A stretch of 64,000 bases of DNA from Massospora cicadina (Eukaryota; Entomophthoromycota; Entomophthoromycetes; Entomophthorales; Entomophthoraceae), in assembly GCA_022478985.1 (NCBI GenBank), contig JAKSZP010005602.1:34218-98217 (forward strand). The letters run 5' to 3'. The notes below the pieces were generated by a model. That model was not told the DNA's origin, ran no database searches, and saw nothing but the letters and a program-made list of their open reading frames with translations. Position numbers and translations under genes: made by a program. Shown here piece after piece: positions 24,540-37,200 of this stretch. The stretch's first letter is position 1, and each line of letters opens with the position of its first letter.

Positions 24540-24900
24540 AGGGGTTGATAAAATAAGCTTTCCAATTATAATGGGAAGGGAAGAATAGGCCCCAATAGCT
24601 CAGGTATTGTTGAGGCCAGCAGTTCCAAACCTTTGCGTGTACTCCAAAGCAGGAGCTAACTTGATCTTCTTGATAAGCTTATTAGAGATCACGTTGACTG
24701 AGGAGCCAGTGTCCAAGGTGGCCAAGATACGGACTTTTTGAATGACTACTTGAACCTTAGTGAGAATCCCTCCAAAGTTAGGTGACAAAGCTAAAACCTC
24801 CTTAAGACTTAATTTGGATGTGAGTTTTTTAGCAGTCTCAGGGTAGTTATTCATGATGGTTTGTAAGCGATGAAAACGCTGAAGAGTTAAATTCATTCAG
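24540..24900 (-). pseudogene. gypsy-1 aspartic protease
   Basis: Cleaves the gag-pol polyprotein. A 98-codon open stretch (24,600-24,896) contains VRILATLDTGSSVNVIS with an intact D-T-G-S active site, followed by NKLIKKIKLAPALEY. Its relative in gypsy-2 (38.9-39.1 kb) has the same layout. A stop follows at 24,600. The region to the left leads to the LINE A insertion. Confidence 0.75.
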
Positions 24901-25956
24901 CTAAGAATTGATCACCATCAATGGCAGTGTCAATCACTTGTGGACGCCCTAGGATTTGACTGAAGTACGTTTCCTCAGGGATGGTGGTCTAGTATACTCC
25001 TCCAGCGTTCAGGTGGCCAGGAACCTCTACCTCTGCGGGGGCTCCAAGTATGTAGTAACCAAAATCATAACCCCCTCATATTCGTCCCCAAGGGTATTCT
25101 CAACAATTGGCAGGGCCACGATGGAGATAGAAGAGATGGCACAAGATATTGAATAGCCTTAGTGCACGCTTTTACCAGTGTAGCTGGAGGGGTAGGCTCT
25201 GCAGCTTTAGTGAGCTGGTGTGGACGGATGGTTGTTATTACCTTACAGGGTTTTGATTCATAAGAAGGAGTGGTAATCTTTTTAAGCTGCACAGAGGGAG
25301 CAGGTCTCGACTGATCAACTAGTGGTAACTCCTCAATAGTTAAAGCTGGAGGGATCACCTCATCTTCTTTGTTTGTTGCACATGAATGGAAAACCAGCAA
25401 CATCTACTAACACCTCCTTTAGATCACGGCTATTTTGAAAATGGCGTTTCACTGAGATAATATGCCTAGCTAGAGAGGGCTGAGAAGCTAATCAGTTAAC
25501 AGTGCAGAGATAGCATCATCCAGGGTGAGCATGTTAGAGGTTGTTGACCTTTGCGCAGTGAGGTAAAACTGTTCAGCAAAGGCAAGGAGTGATTCATCTT
25601 CATATGTGCTAAAGCGCATAAAGGCCTGTTTTTCCCTGAGTAGACTCTGCTTAGATCCAAATTCAGCCACAAGAGCCTTCTTCACCTCTACCCAAGTGAG
25701 CGAAGGGTTCAGGTAAGAAACCATCATTTCTTGTGCTAGGCGGCTTAAACAGAAAAGGATATACTGAACTTTTTATGTATCAGTTGAGCCACACATGGCA
25801 GCTTTATAAACATAAAGAAAAGTATGGATGTTTCTTTGTCAGGAGTGAATTTTTCCTTAAAAAGGAGACTTTAAGGGCGCTGCTCAAGCTCCTTAAGATG
25901 AAATAAGGCGTTGGCGAGTTGCTCCTTAAGAGCAATGATTCTGGTAATACAGGGAT
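24900..25956 (-). pseudogene. gypsy-1 gag
   Basis: Capsid block at 25,488-25,727: SLTWVEVKKALVAEFGSKQS, REKQAFMRFSTYEDESLLAF, EQFYLTAQRS and NMLTLDDAISALL, a recognisable Retrotrans_gag pattern. A proline- and lysine-rich tail follows (25,065-25,403, with PPALTIEELPLVDQ). The N-terminal ~230 bases next to the LTR are decayed. A clear CCHC knuckle is not visible, so it is lost or absent. Confidence 0.7.
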
Positions 25957-25974
25957 CCCCTGTAGTGAGCACCA
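25957..25974 (-). promoter_or_regulatory. Primer-binding site of gypsy-1
   Basis: CCCCTGTAGTGAGCACCA on the plus strand, three bases from the 5' LTR. In the sense direction it is TGGTGCTCACTACAGGGG, which would pair with a tRNA whose 3' end is ...GAGCACCA. The tRNA identity is not determined. Gypsy-2 has the identical 17-mer. Confidence 0.75.
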
Positions 25975-25977
25975 TTT

Positions 25978-26730
25978 TGTGGGAAACCAGCTTAATTATG
26001 CTCACTGGTGTGTTCTACCAGCTGGTTTCCAAAAATATTTTAAATAAATAGATTTAAATAAAAAGCGCTAGTAAAATTTTGATTTTTACAATTTTTATTA
26101 AGAGCAGTAAAGGAAAAAAATGATGATCCTCACCATTCAACTATCTAGTATTTAAAATAATTTCGAGGATTAAGGAGGAATTTGGGAATATGTTCAGAAT
26201 AGCCTATGCAAGTCCAAATTAGGAAATATGCAGGAATAATGTATCAAACATGGGTACCCCATTCAGGGTAGCGGAGTGAAATAAGAGGAATTCTGATTGG
26301 CCCAAACATACCCATGGGGTAACGTTTATATAAACTTGAGCCAATCACTGCCTGAGAAATTTCTTGCACCTTGGGGGACTCCCACCAATCCTATAAAAGG
26401 GGGGGTCCCCGCACAGGTGCATTAAATGACTTTGTTGGGGTTAGGGGTGTGCCTTCCAATGATAACCACAAATTCTGTGATGAGTTGGAGTATTCTGGCC
26501 AGCCAAATTTATTAGTGCCCATACAGGTTTTGAACTGGTGTTTCCCTGATTAACAGGGTTCCACCAAGAATTGGCCAGGGAATTTTGGCCAATTTTCTTG
26601 ACTTTCTTATTTTTAATAAAAAAAACTCTTAATGATATCAGAATATTGCAAATGGCTGGCATTTTCCTTTTTTGGTGGAACTTGACCTACAGCATTCTTA
26701 TTTTTAGTCTGCAAAGGTAAATGTCCGACA
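25978..26730 (-). repeat. 5' LTR of gypsy-1
   Basis: 753 bases matching 15,266-16,017. On the plus strand it starts TGTGGGAAACCAGC and ends GTCCGACA. Substitutions are frequent between the two LTRs, which fits an old insertion. Confidence 0.9.
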
Positions 26731-29330
26731 ATGTACATGGACCTCCTTGGGGGTGGTCCTTAACAACGTTGGCCATCTTATTTTTACAAAATTATCTACA
26801 AGATCTAGTGCACCGTTGGGCCCCCTTGGTCCCCTGCAGACTGAGGCACCCAAACCCTCCAGCACAGGTCTTCGCTTGGTTATGGTCTCCCCTGTGTGTC
26901 CACCCAAGTGTTGCTGTTTACTTGTTATCAACTACTCTACACCACGTTATACACCCTTGCACTAGGCTACTTTGGCTCCAGAATCCTTTGCAGTGCTTTG
27001 TTTACCATCATCCTAACAGCTAGTTCCCTGCCAGTGCGGTAGTGGATCTTGCACCACCTCTCAGGGAACAGGAGATTTACAGACACTCTCCTTATAGGCG
27101 TCTCATAATTTTGTGGTGAACTGGAACCTTATGCCTGCCTCTTCTTGTGGAACTCCAAATTTAGTGAAAACATAGGACAAAAAAAGCTAAGCCATGCCTT
27201 TGCTGTGGTTGTCTGTAGATATGGGGTAAATATGTCATAGTTTGTTAATCAGTCAACCACCATAATTGCATCAGTTCCCTGAAAGGTTGGCAGGCCTATG
27301 ATGATGTCCACCAATATGATGTCCAGGCCCTGTCTCCTGATGGAGTGGGTGTAGGAGTCCATTACTGCCCATCTTTTCCAGTTATAATCACACAAAGACA
27401 AGGCAATGTTCTACCCAGGGTGGTTTACTTTTTGTAGAGAGTTCCAATTGTACGCTCATTTTATAAAGTTGATGTTTTTTGCATTGGGGTGCCCTAAGGT
27501 CAGCGGGTCATGATGTTCCCTTATGACCCATGGGCGTAGAACTTCAGGTACCCATACTTGATCACAGAAGTAAATACCCTCTACTTTTTAGAGTATCATC
27601 TGTAGGGTTTTTTCTAGCTAGCATCTTATCACTCAGTCTTGTCCTTCCAGTTTTCAGCTTAGGCATCTAGTACAGCCTCTAAGAGGGAGATCTAAGTATT
27701 GATTCTATGGGTTGATTTAAGAGTATTGACTAGGATGAGGGCTGTGGGGCTCAGCGTTCAGTTCAGTTGTATGTTTGCTGGGCGTTTCTCTTGGCTTGGA
27801 GGGGGCAATAGTGGCTATGGCGGTCAATTCTGTTGGAGTCCTGCCAGGAATTGCTTCAAGGGGATCACTGTATCCAGTTCAATGTCTTCCATGAGGTTAG
27901 GTTTGGCCAATAGGCTTATACTCAAGGTTTCCAGTATCATGTGTGTTGGCCCTCTGACAAACTCATATATCTGAAGTCAAAGTTATGGGGGTAGCAGTGC
28001 GTCCTAGTTTTTCAATGTGCTAGCTTCTGTAGTTTGTGGTATTACATCAGTGATTTGTGTTCTATGCGCACTGTCACCATGTTTTTCTCCCTGTAGAAGA
28101 TATCGTCATGAATTAACGACCTGGTGACAGTGGCCAATACCTTGTCATAGCTTGCCACAGCATTCAGTGTTAGTGGATTTTATAAAGAAGTACTACACTG
28201 TGGTTAATGCTATCATGCTCCTGTAGTAGGATGGCCCCTACAGCTGTTCTGTATTAATTGCAAGCTAAAATAAATTGTTTGTCTTTATTATCATGGTACA
28301 GGACTGGCGCAGTGTTAAAAACTCTTTGATGGTGCTGAACGCCTGTTGACATCCTTTGACAAGATGAATGGTGCGTTTTAGCCCGTCAAGGGATGGAGGG
28401 GGAGGCCAGTTCCAGGTTTTCTCGGGGAGAATTTTTAATAACGTGAATAATACTAGAAAACAGCAGAGCTGCTCCTGGTTGGTGGAGATTGACCATGACA
28501 TTATTGCTTTTAGTTTGAAGGGGCAATGACATGTCCATCTTTGAGCATAAAGTTTCATAATAATTAAACTTATTCTTGAAAATATGTGCTTTGAGGGCTT
28601 TTCTTGTAGGCCTGCCTCCTTTAGGGCAGCTGCTACTGCTACCGAGTCCTTTCATGTTGTTTGGGTGTGGGGAAGTGAACTAGGATGTTATAAATGTATG
28701 CCGCAGTTCACAAAAAATGATTATCACCCAGTGCATGTTTGATGGAATTTTAGAATAAAGTTGTGTCATTTTTGAGGTCAAACAGCATACTCTTAGACTG
28801 GGATATGTCTTGGCATGTTCAGATGACCATCAGCCATTCTTGTAACTCTTTTACTATGACTTGATGGATGCATTCGTCAGATCTACTTCAAGACTACTAG
28901 ATTTGCGATTATTTTGTGAGATTTCAGCCTTGAGTGGTAATAGATAGAGGTTGAGGATAATAAAGTTGTTTAGGTATCTGTAGTCCATTCATTACCACAG
29001 GTCGCCATCCAGTTTTTAATAACACCATAGGGGACAACACTGGCTATGTCTTCTTAATGTGCCAATCTTTGGTTAGCATCTCATTGATCCAGGTTCTCAA
29101 CGCTTGATCTTTGGCAGCAGTGTTGGGGTCTAGTGGACAGTTGATATTTATGAGGTCCACTATCAGGCGAAAACTAAATCAAACTTGGAGTGGAAAATGA
29201 TGATTCAAGCTACTAATATCAAAGATCTGCTTGTATGGTTCAAGGATGTGGGTCATTGTGGGCAGTTCAGCTACTGCTTTGTAGGAAGAGAATCTGAAGT
29301 TGCTGCAATTTTATTGTCTTTCATTAGGGT
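26731..29330 (-). pseudogene. gypsy-3 pol: reverse transcriptase, RNase H, integrase (relic)
   Basis: Minus-strand order from the right. RT fingers at ~28,950-29,100 (LRTWINEMLTKDW, SPMVLLK, WRPVVMNGLQ). RT thumb near 28,590-28,620 (ALKEAGLQEKPSKH). RNase H start at ~28,265-28,310 (APVLYHDNKDKQFILACN) and 28,190-28,250 (RTAVGAILLQEH). Integrase core at ~27,100-27,330 (DIIIGLPTFQGTDAIMVVVD, LTNYDIFTPYLQTTTAK, FTKFGVP). Glu block near 26,990-27,060 (TGREL...VNKALQRIL). Stops are frequent. It ends at the gypsy-1 LTR and resumes at 15,265. Confidence 0.65.
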
Positions 29331-29701
29331 AGGGAGAAGAGGAATTTCACCCACATGATAGAAAGATTTGAAATAAAGGATATTACTCTCAAGGTTGATA
29401 GATACTGACTGTTGACGCCATCAGCCTACATCCAATATCATGGTATATAGAAGGTCTGGAATCGCTGAGAAAAAGGTTTGGAAGTGGTGTCTGTGGGTTG
29501 CGAAGTGTAACAGATTGCAGAGGAGAAGTAAGATCATTCATATTCATGAAGCTCCAAACTGGGGACTTGTATTGACTGTTAAGTCTAAGCTTGGGACACC
29601 TTAAAGTCAATAAAGTGCTAGTAACGTGAAGCTATCCACCAAGGCGGCTATTACAGTGCATCTCAAACTTTCTGTGATATCTAAAGTAATTAAGAAATAT
29701 A
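29330..29701 (-). pseudogene. gypsy-3 protease-RT linker, left of the gypsy-2 insertion
   Basis: An A+T-rich stretch with a 73-codon open reading on the minus strand (29,389-29,610) and no specific motif. It lies between the RT fingers of gypsy-3 and the gypsy-2 LTR. The gag/protease end of the same element is expected, and probably present, at 51.8-53.3 kb. Confidence 0.35.
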
Positions 29702-30036
29702 TGGAAGTTTTGAATTACACTTCCAGTTGGGCGGGTTTTCTATTGAAGTTACTTAGGTGGATTCTCCAAAAAGCGATAAATAAAGCAAAAACAGGTCATA
29801 AATTAACCCAATTTAGTATTGGAAGGATAAAATATTTATAGGTCTTGAAATGGTTTGGGATCTATCCAGCTAATTAATTGCTGAGCAATCAAATCTTCTA
29901 TCCCTTGATTGGGATGAGACTGATCATTCTTATTAACCTTAATAAATTTAAATAAATTATGTTCCCCTTCTGATTGTGCTGGTGGATTCGTTGGAGTAGA
30001 CTATTCTGAAATGAGAGAATTTAGTTTAATCCTGAA
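29702..30036 (-). repeat. 3' LTR of gypsy-2
   Basis: Begins TGGAAGTTTTGAATTACACT on the plus strand and matches 51,502-51,830. The inner edge reads GAGGGGGAAAT in the sense direction (~30,040-30,050), a polypurine tract. Confidence 0.85.
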
Positions 30037-30049
30037 TTTCCCCCTCAAG

Positions 30050-31330
30050 ATTTGATTGTGGAGGAGGGTGAATTCTTAAGATTCTGGGGTGGATTCGATT
30101 TATTGCTATACCATTATCAACATGGACAATTGAGTACTATAATCCTTTTTGTAATATAACTTGATAAGGACCAGACCAGTTGGATCCTAACTTCTCAGTT
30201 TGCACACCAGGCTGAGATTGGTAATACATAACGTAATTCCCAATCTGATATTCAGGTAAGAAGGGTTTATGTTGATTTCTCCTTTGGGTCTCCTTTTGGA
30301 TGATTACTTCAATCAATTTCATGGCTTGAGCTTGAAGACAAAAATTTCATCAGCCAGATTCCTCATGATTAAATCAGAGTTTTCTGGTGTGCTTTTTTTG
30401 ATTATCTCCTTAACACTAGAAGGGACTGAGGGATCTCTCCCATATATGCATTTGAAAGGTGACATCTTAATGATTTGATGATAGCTGATTCAATATGAAA
30501 ATAAGGCACTAAGCAAAAAAGTTCCACCAAGATGGGTCAGTGGAATAAATCTTCTCTAAAATTGAGATTAGAGTTACATTGACTCATTTGATGGCCCCAT
30601 TCATGGATGGATTATAAGGAATGACAAATTGTTAGGTAGTATTAAATAATTAAGAGAATTCCTGTAAAAATTGCGAAATAAAATTTGTCCCAATATCTGA
30701 CATAAGGACCTTGGGACACCCATTTTGAGAGATGAAGTGCTGGTAAAGAAATAGCGCTTTAGTCTTACCAGTGGGACTGGCAATGAAAATGGCCTCAATC
30801 TATTTAGCTAAGTGGTCAACAGCCCTAATAATGTATTGATGTCCATGCAATCCCCGAGGAAAAGGGATTACAAAATCAATGCTTACAGCTTCAAACGCTT
30901 TAGTTGTAGAATGACTTGATGTTGATAAGTAGGGTTGGTGGCTCCATGGCTTAAATAGATGAGAAACGAGTTAAGAGTCTTTTTAAATGAATTCAGTCAT
31001 GTTATTCCAATATTATCAGGTTTTCAACATTCTTGGGTTTTCTTTAACCCACTATGACCTACTTGTTCATGTCCCTCCAAAACAGCATGAAATCTTGAGT
31101 TTGGGTGCAAAAAGGGTAACCACTTGAACTTTACCTTTTTATACAAAGCTCCTTCTTGAATCATGGTATCTTTGGTAATAGTACGTAGGAAGGCTCAATC
31201 TTCTTTAGATTCTCGATCCCACAACTCTGGTCGTCCAATGAGATTATATATGCGTTCTTCCTTTCCCAAATCCAAGGTCAGTATAGGCAGTTGAGACAGA
31301 CCATCAGCATTTTGATGTTGAGCGCCCCAG
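30050..31330 (-). pseudogene. gypsy-2 integrase
   Basis: The C-terminal module at 30,137-30,322 has KPFLPEYQIGNYVMYYQ and KLGSNWSGPYQVI (GPY/F motif). Core at 30,600-30,800: ALFLYQHFISQNGCPKVLMS, followed by DIGTNF, the second Asp block. N-terminal zinc region at ~30,990-31,140. Frames shift between the blocks, and the Glu block near 30,600 is damaged. Confidence 0.75.
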
Positions 31331-31399
31331 CGATGCACAATGGAAAAATCGTAATTTTGCAATCCTAGAGCTCAATGGGCTAATCTCCTGTCAGGATCC

Positions 31400-31660
31400 T
31401 TCGTATTTTGCAACCATCTTAAAGAAAAAGTTCAGTAATAACAGTAAAATGGTTACCATATAGGAAGGGACATATGTGCTTAATTGCTAGAATCACAACC
31501 AAACACGCCCACTCAGTTAAACTGTAGTTTTGTTCAGCTTTGGACAAGGTTTTTGCTATAAGACGTGATGGGATGTTCATTCTGCTCTTACTCACACTGG
31601 GATAATATAGCCTCAATAGCGACATTACTTGCATTGGTATGTAAGTAAAAGGCTTATCAA
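31400..31660 (-). pseudogene. gypsy-2 RNase H
   Basis: The minus-strand frame at 31,419-31,634 reads SKAEQNYSLTEWACLVVILA then IKHICPFLYGNHFTVIT. This matches the 'Y...E.E.LAVV.A....R.YLYG..F.V.TDH' run of Ty3/gypsy RNase H. The preceding catalytic Asp block is broken by a frameshift near 31,640. Confidence 0.7.
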
Positions 31661-32770
31661 TTGAGGATTAATTAAAACAGGTGCCTTAGTCAAGGCCATT
31701 CGCAGAGAATTGAACAACTGTTCCTGAGTCAAACTCCACTCAGATAGCACTCCTTTTTGTAACAGATGGAATAACGGTTCAGCCATATCAGCAAACTTGG
31801 GTATAAATTGCCAATAATACCCAACCATGCCATGAAAGACTTGGATAACCTGTAGAGAGGTTGGAGGAGGCATTCGTTAAATAGCTTGAATTTTATCTGA
31901 GAGGGTCAAATCCCTTTATCTGATACTTGGTATCCTAAAAATTCCATTTCATTTTGGAAAAATGAACATTTGGAAGGTTTGAGCATTAGGGAAGAATTTT
32001 GAATTCGTCTGAAAGCTTCTTTTAGATGGCCCAAATGTTTAAAAATGTTTTGAAAAACATGGTAATATCATCCAGATATACCAGAACACAGGTGAGCTTT
32101 AAGTCTCATAACATATCATCCATGGCCCTTGGAAAGTTGCTGGTGACGTTACTCAATTCTTGTGGCATATGGGTTGGTTCAAATAAACCTTCACTAATAT
32201 TAGGGCACACTTAGCTCGGTCATCTGGGGATAACTCAATTTGTCAGTATTCACTAACTAATTCTATTGCAGAAAAATAAGTTGAGCCAGCCATCAACCAA
32301 AGGGAATCATCATTCTGAGGTAAAGGATAACTATCTTGTCAAGTAATAGCATTCAATCTATGATAATCTATAACCATTTGATGGGAACCATCCTTTTTTT
32401 AATCAACAGCAATAAGGAGGTCCAAGGACAGTTGGAGGGTTTCAATAATCCAGGCTACAATATTGATGCGATTCTTTGGTAACCTGGGCTTTTTCCACTT
32501 TAGACTTATGTAAGGCTTTGCACAAATAGGAAGGTGATCACCAGTTTCAATAGAGTGTATTAGCCTTTTTTAGTACTAGTGGTGCCCAACCCAAAAGGGG
32601 AGCCACCATACATCTTTATATTCAAATGGGCCAAACAAAGGAATTTCATAAATTAAAAAATTCCTAATATATTGCTTTTCTTTCCCGTAAAAATCACTTT
32701 AGTTACTATGATTTTGATTTGAACAGCAATTTTTTGATAATCACATAGGAGAGATGGGCTATTTTAATAA
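31660..32770 (-). pseudogene. gypsy-2 reverse transcriptase
   Basis: Motifs in minus-strand order: HSIETGDHLPI (~32,530-32,565), LLLIKKRMVPIKWL (~32,380-32,420), the catalytic VYLDD (32,068-32,082), LKPSKCSFFQNEMEFLGYQV (~31,925-31,985) and the thumb block with VFHGMVGYYWQFIPKFADM (~31,790-31,850). Several stops and frameshifts. The ~200 bases at 32,570-32,770 are unassigned linker or flank next to LINE D. Confidence 0.8.
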
Positions 32771-32784
32771 TAAATCTTATACAA

Positions 32785-34175
32785 CCTGGGCCAGCGTCGC
32801 ATCAAGAGGTGCGCAAAACGGTGCACCCAAGGGCAAGAAACGCCCTGGAGAGGGACCAGGAACCTAAGACGCCAAGAAACCACAAACTCAGACACTGTAT
32901 GGGTTTTTGGTGTTTACTATAAAACATGCACAATACATGTATATCCAATGTAACCAACCCCTTTCAAAGGTGGAGCATGGCTCTGACTCTTCCTTGGGGA
33001 TGAGTCCCTGACCCTGTGGGAGAAAACATGCGAGGCACAGCCCTCCATTTTAACCCACACGGTATATGTCGTCACCAACAACATGGGCAGCAGCTAGATC
33101 AATATTGGTTTTGAAACAGCCAAAGAAGTGGAGGCCGCAGCAAAAGTCTGCATTAAAATTTCCCTTCCTGAGGGCAAAAAAATAGTGTGCACAGCGCGCA
33201 CCAGATGGAACAAAGCAAAAACTTTGTTCATCTCATTTGACTCACTTCCTACCAACCTTCCTTGTAAGGTAATTGAGGAGGATCTCTGCAAAGGGCTCAT
33301 AGCCTATGGAGAAATTATGCAACTCAAATTACAATGATTTCACCTGATGCCAATCCTGTGCACAGGCAAAGCTATCGCCATGATTAACCCATTCCATGAA
33401 GTGGAAGATGACTTATCAAGAATCCCCCACACAGCAGAGTTTCACTTTGCAGATGGAGGACAGTCATCCACATTCTGAGTTACACCGGAACGTGCTTCAC
33501 CTATATGCAACCACTGCGGTTCATTGGGACACAAGGAACATGCATGCCCCGTGAAGGAAGGCTTAATGGAAGCAGACTGCTGTGAGAAAGCCATGGATGA
33601 AAGTAAAAAAACCACGCCATAATGACCGACGTTCACCACCCATTCAGCTGGGGTGAAGATGGGCTTTACTCCATCGTGGACCCAGTTACACATAAACAAT
33701 GCAAAGCGGCACAAAAAGCCTGCAAGCAGGCAGCAGCTGAGGTGGCAGCGCATGTGGAATCATCCATCGACCCCAGAAAATTCAAGAAGATATTTCAGAT
33801 ATTCACCGAGCCAACCAATCAGAACAATATGCCAAGGTTGAGAATTTTCACAGCAATTCGACTGAGTCACCAAGCGAAATTAATCATGCACACTTTGAGG
33901 AATAATTCAACCACAATATGGGCGAAAATAAGGTGCACAATTCTCCAAATTTGAACCCCAAAATTACAGAACCCAATCAGCACACTATTTGAATTATCAT
34001 GATATACGTGCGGGAAAAGATAATGCAAATTCCAAAAACTGCAATTCCCACAAAAAATTGAGTCAGATCAAGAAAACTGACATTGTCACTGAGAGAGTTG
34101 GAGTACATACGCAGAGCATGCCAAAATGAGCCGCGGTAGGTTAGGGCCAGAGGGCCCTCCCAACCGCTTCTGAGG
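32785..34175 (+). pseudogene. LINE D ORF1: zinc-knuckle protein
   Basis: RRM-like region at 33,120-33,330 (INIGFETAKEVEAAAKVCIK, TRWNKAKTLFISFDSLPTN, LCKGLIAYGEIMQL). Then LMPILCTGKAIAMI and an intact CX2CX4HX4C knuckle (CNHCGSLGHKEHAC, ~33,507-33,548). It ends around RLGPEGPPNRF at ~34,170. Stops at ~33,335 and ~33,478 break it. Substitutions relative to LINE B are conservative, which suggests a separate, once-active lineage and not merely a decayed copy. Confidence 0.75.
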
Positions 34176-34203
34176 CGCTACAGGTAACTCAGTGTCAATA
34201 ATA

Positions 34204-37200
34204 ATGCTAAACATCGCGGGAGCCAGGGCTCAAACATCCCAAGCCAAAAAGCTGAACTTCCTGCAAAAACCCCTTGTAGACATCTTGGCCATCCAAGAAA
34301 CCCACTGTCTACAAGGGGAAGAAGGATCCTGGTCAGCCAGGGTCTCACCATCACAATTGTTATGGACGTCTCACTGTGGGGTGATCATCCAAAATAACAA
34401 AAAATTATAAATTATAAACCCCTTGTCATACCTTCACGGCTGCATCCTGGTAGCAGTGATCACATGCCAAGAGGAAACAATATCGATAGCATGCATCTAT
34501 GCACTATGCACCACAGCCAAGAGAAAAAATTTCTCAAAACCATTCCAACACTCACCCTCCCACCAGATACCATCCTGTTGGGTGACTTTAGCTGCTGGGA
34601 TAACCCTGACATGGACTAATGGCCAAACCCCAGGGGATACACACCGGGGCACATCAAATTTCAAACAATGAAGGCATCTCTTGGCCTACAGGATGCCCCC
34701 CCCCCAGGTCACCACTCCTTCCCCACATGACATGGCCCAACATATGTGAGGGAGCACTTATATCAATGAGTTGCATTGATCACATCCTCATTCCGCAAAC
34801 CCAACGATCAAGAATTTCCAAAACTACAACAAAAAAGTCAATTTCTCTGACCACCGACTTGTTTCAGTTCAGTTATCACCAACCCAAACCCATGCACAGG
34901 TGTCACCCTGGAGAAAGTTACACCCAGAAATCATAAAATTACCCAAATAACTGAATGGGTTGAACACAAGACCACAAATTAAGAGTTCACAGCCCCATTC
35001 ACTTCAGATCCCATTGCAACATGGGCAAATTTCAAAAAGGAACTAATCAACAAAACCCAAAATATTGCATCACATAAGTACACCGCTGATACAGCCATAA
35101 TCAGGCGTACCTTGGTGGAAATGGACCACCTCGAGCATAACACTCTGAGACCCAGTTATAGCCCCAATTGGGGATGCAAATGGGCGGAAATATCCACCTG
35201 ACTAAACACCCTCATCTTTGAGCACCAACACAGAACAAAGTATCAAACAAAGGTAAGTTCATAAAGGAAGAAAAATATTTTTGACATATTTCTTCTGCAA
35301 ATTCTACTCCCACGGCAACCAGCCCATGTGCACAATGGTCTGCAAGACTGACGGTACCATGGCAACTGACCCTGAGGAGGTCAAGACGGAAGTACACCAC
35401 TATTACACCAAATTATACTGCGATATGCTGACAGACCCATAATAAATCACAAAATTTATACAAACTGCCAGAATACAAAGCACACCGCCAAACTACAATA
35501 TTCTAAATTTTATTACATGGGAGGAGCTTTGGGATACAATCCGCGGTGCACCACGTAGGAAATGCCCAGGGCCTGATGGGATACCCTACAAATTTTACAA
35601 AAAATATTTTCAGCAAATTGCCCCCCTCCTATTAGCATCTATGAACCAGTGCTTGCTGGAAACACGCCTCTTACCTGGTGGCCATGAATCATATGTAACA
35701 ACCATATATAAAAGGGTGACAGATTGGACCTGGCCAACTGGCGTCCAATCGCACTATCTAATACTGACAAAAAATTCTAACAAAAATTTTAGCAGCCAGA
35801 TTAAGCAATTGCCTCTGAAGTCCTATCACCCAACCAGTTTGGGTTTATATCAGGGCGCTCAATCTGGAACAACATACACCCAATTGCAAACATATGTTAG
35901 TCCAAAGCAACTGGAGCCCTAGTCTTCTTAGACCAGAAAAAGGCATATGACCGTGTCTTTTGGCCATACTTAAAGGAATGCCTAAACGCTTTCAAACTCC
36001 CACCCAGATTCATAAACTGGGCGATGCTCTTCACAGAATCTGCAACCATGGCTGTATGCAGCCTGGCTTTCTAACTAACAAGATCACACCACACAGAGAG
36101 CTCAAACAAGGGGACCCCCTCAGCCCACAACTGTATAATTAAAGTTTTGATCCATTCCTCCATGTAACTGACTCACGCCCCATGGGCATAACTTCACAAG
36201 GCCAGCCAACAGTCAAGATACTGGCCTTTTCAGATGACTGCGTGGCAGGCATAGCTAATAAAAATGATACCTGACAGCTGGAACGCACCCTAGAGGAATA
36301 CTCCATGGTGAGCAACGCATCGCTTAACAAAAGGAAAACAGAAATCATTCACCTAGGCAAGTACACTAACAACTGGGCTACAACACCAGAACCTCATACC
36401 CCCATACGAAGAAAAATCCACTCATCTTACCCTTTGCATCACCTCCCACCACCACTCCTGTCCGCCACCTTGGGATATGGCTGGAAACAGGGGGATATGC
36501 CAATGAGACAATGGAAAGAAACTTGCTACAATTGATATCCACCCGCGTCGCCTCCCTCAAGGAAAGATCCTCAGGACTAACGGGGCGAGTAGCAGTTGCT
36601 AACTCACTCATCCTCCCATTACTATGGTATCCTGCCCACGCAATCGCCTTATCACCAACCTTTATAACATCAATCCGCGCGCTCATCCAGGGCTAGTTGT
36701 GGCCCGGATCCCATCCTCCCATATGGATGGAAACACTCTTTGGCCCACGCTCAAGAGGAGGCATGGGACTAATAGATTTATGAGCCACGCCAACTGCATC
36801 CTGGGTACCTAAAAAAAGGAAGTCCTTGCCCCAGACCTCCCGCAATAGCACTGTTCCAGGGCAGTGAAGATTAACTTCGCACAGGTGTTTAAATTAACCA
36901 ACCCACATAGCCCACCCAGACTACTATCATACCTTGCTAAACACCCTACTGCAACGGGCCTGCATGGAACCCCCCCCCCCACTTCAAACATATCCTCTGA
37001 GCCATCCGCCGCATGGGATGGACCGTAGAGAACACTGGCACTGTGCAGGGAAGGGGACAACCCAGACCCACTTTAAATTAAGAAATCCAGAAAACCACCC
37101 CCAGAGAGACATTCTTGCTATGACCCCAACCATTGCTAGAATCGAATACCTAGATGCGTTGGACATCCCCTAATATTTAACCATACAGAAGACAGTGTGG

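Larger units (their letters stand above)
15266..26730 (-). mobile_element. gypsy-1: Ty3/gypsy LTR retrotransposon, interrupted by LINE A
   Basis: Bounded by a direct LTR pair (15,266-16,017 and 25,978-26,730) with TG...CA ends. Minus-strand order from the right: LTR, primer-binding site, gag, protease, [LINE A], linker, reverse transcriptase, RNase H, integrase, purine-rich tract, LTR. This is the Ty3/gypsy order. Without LINE A it is ~6.2 kb. The LTRs differ at many positions and the frames are broken, so it is old and inactive. It is inserted in the integrase region of gypsy-3. The 5-mer ACATG sits directly left of it and again 4 bases beyond the right end, so a clean target duplication is not seen. 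Confidence 0.9.
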
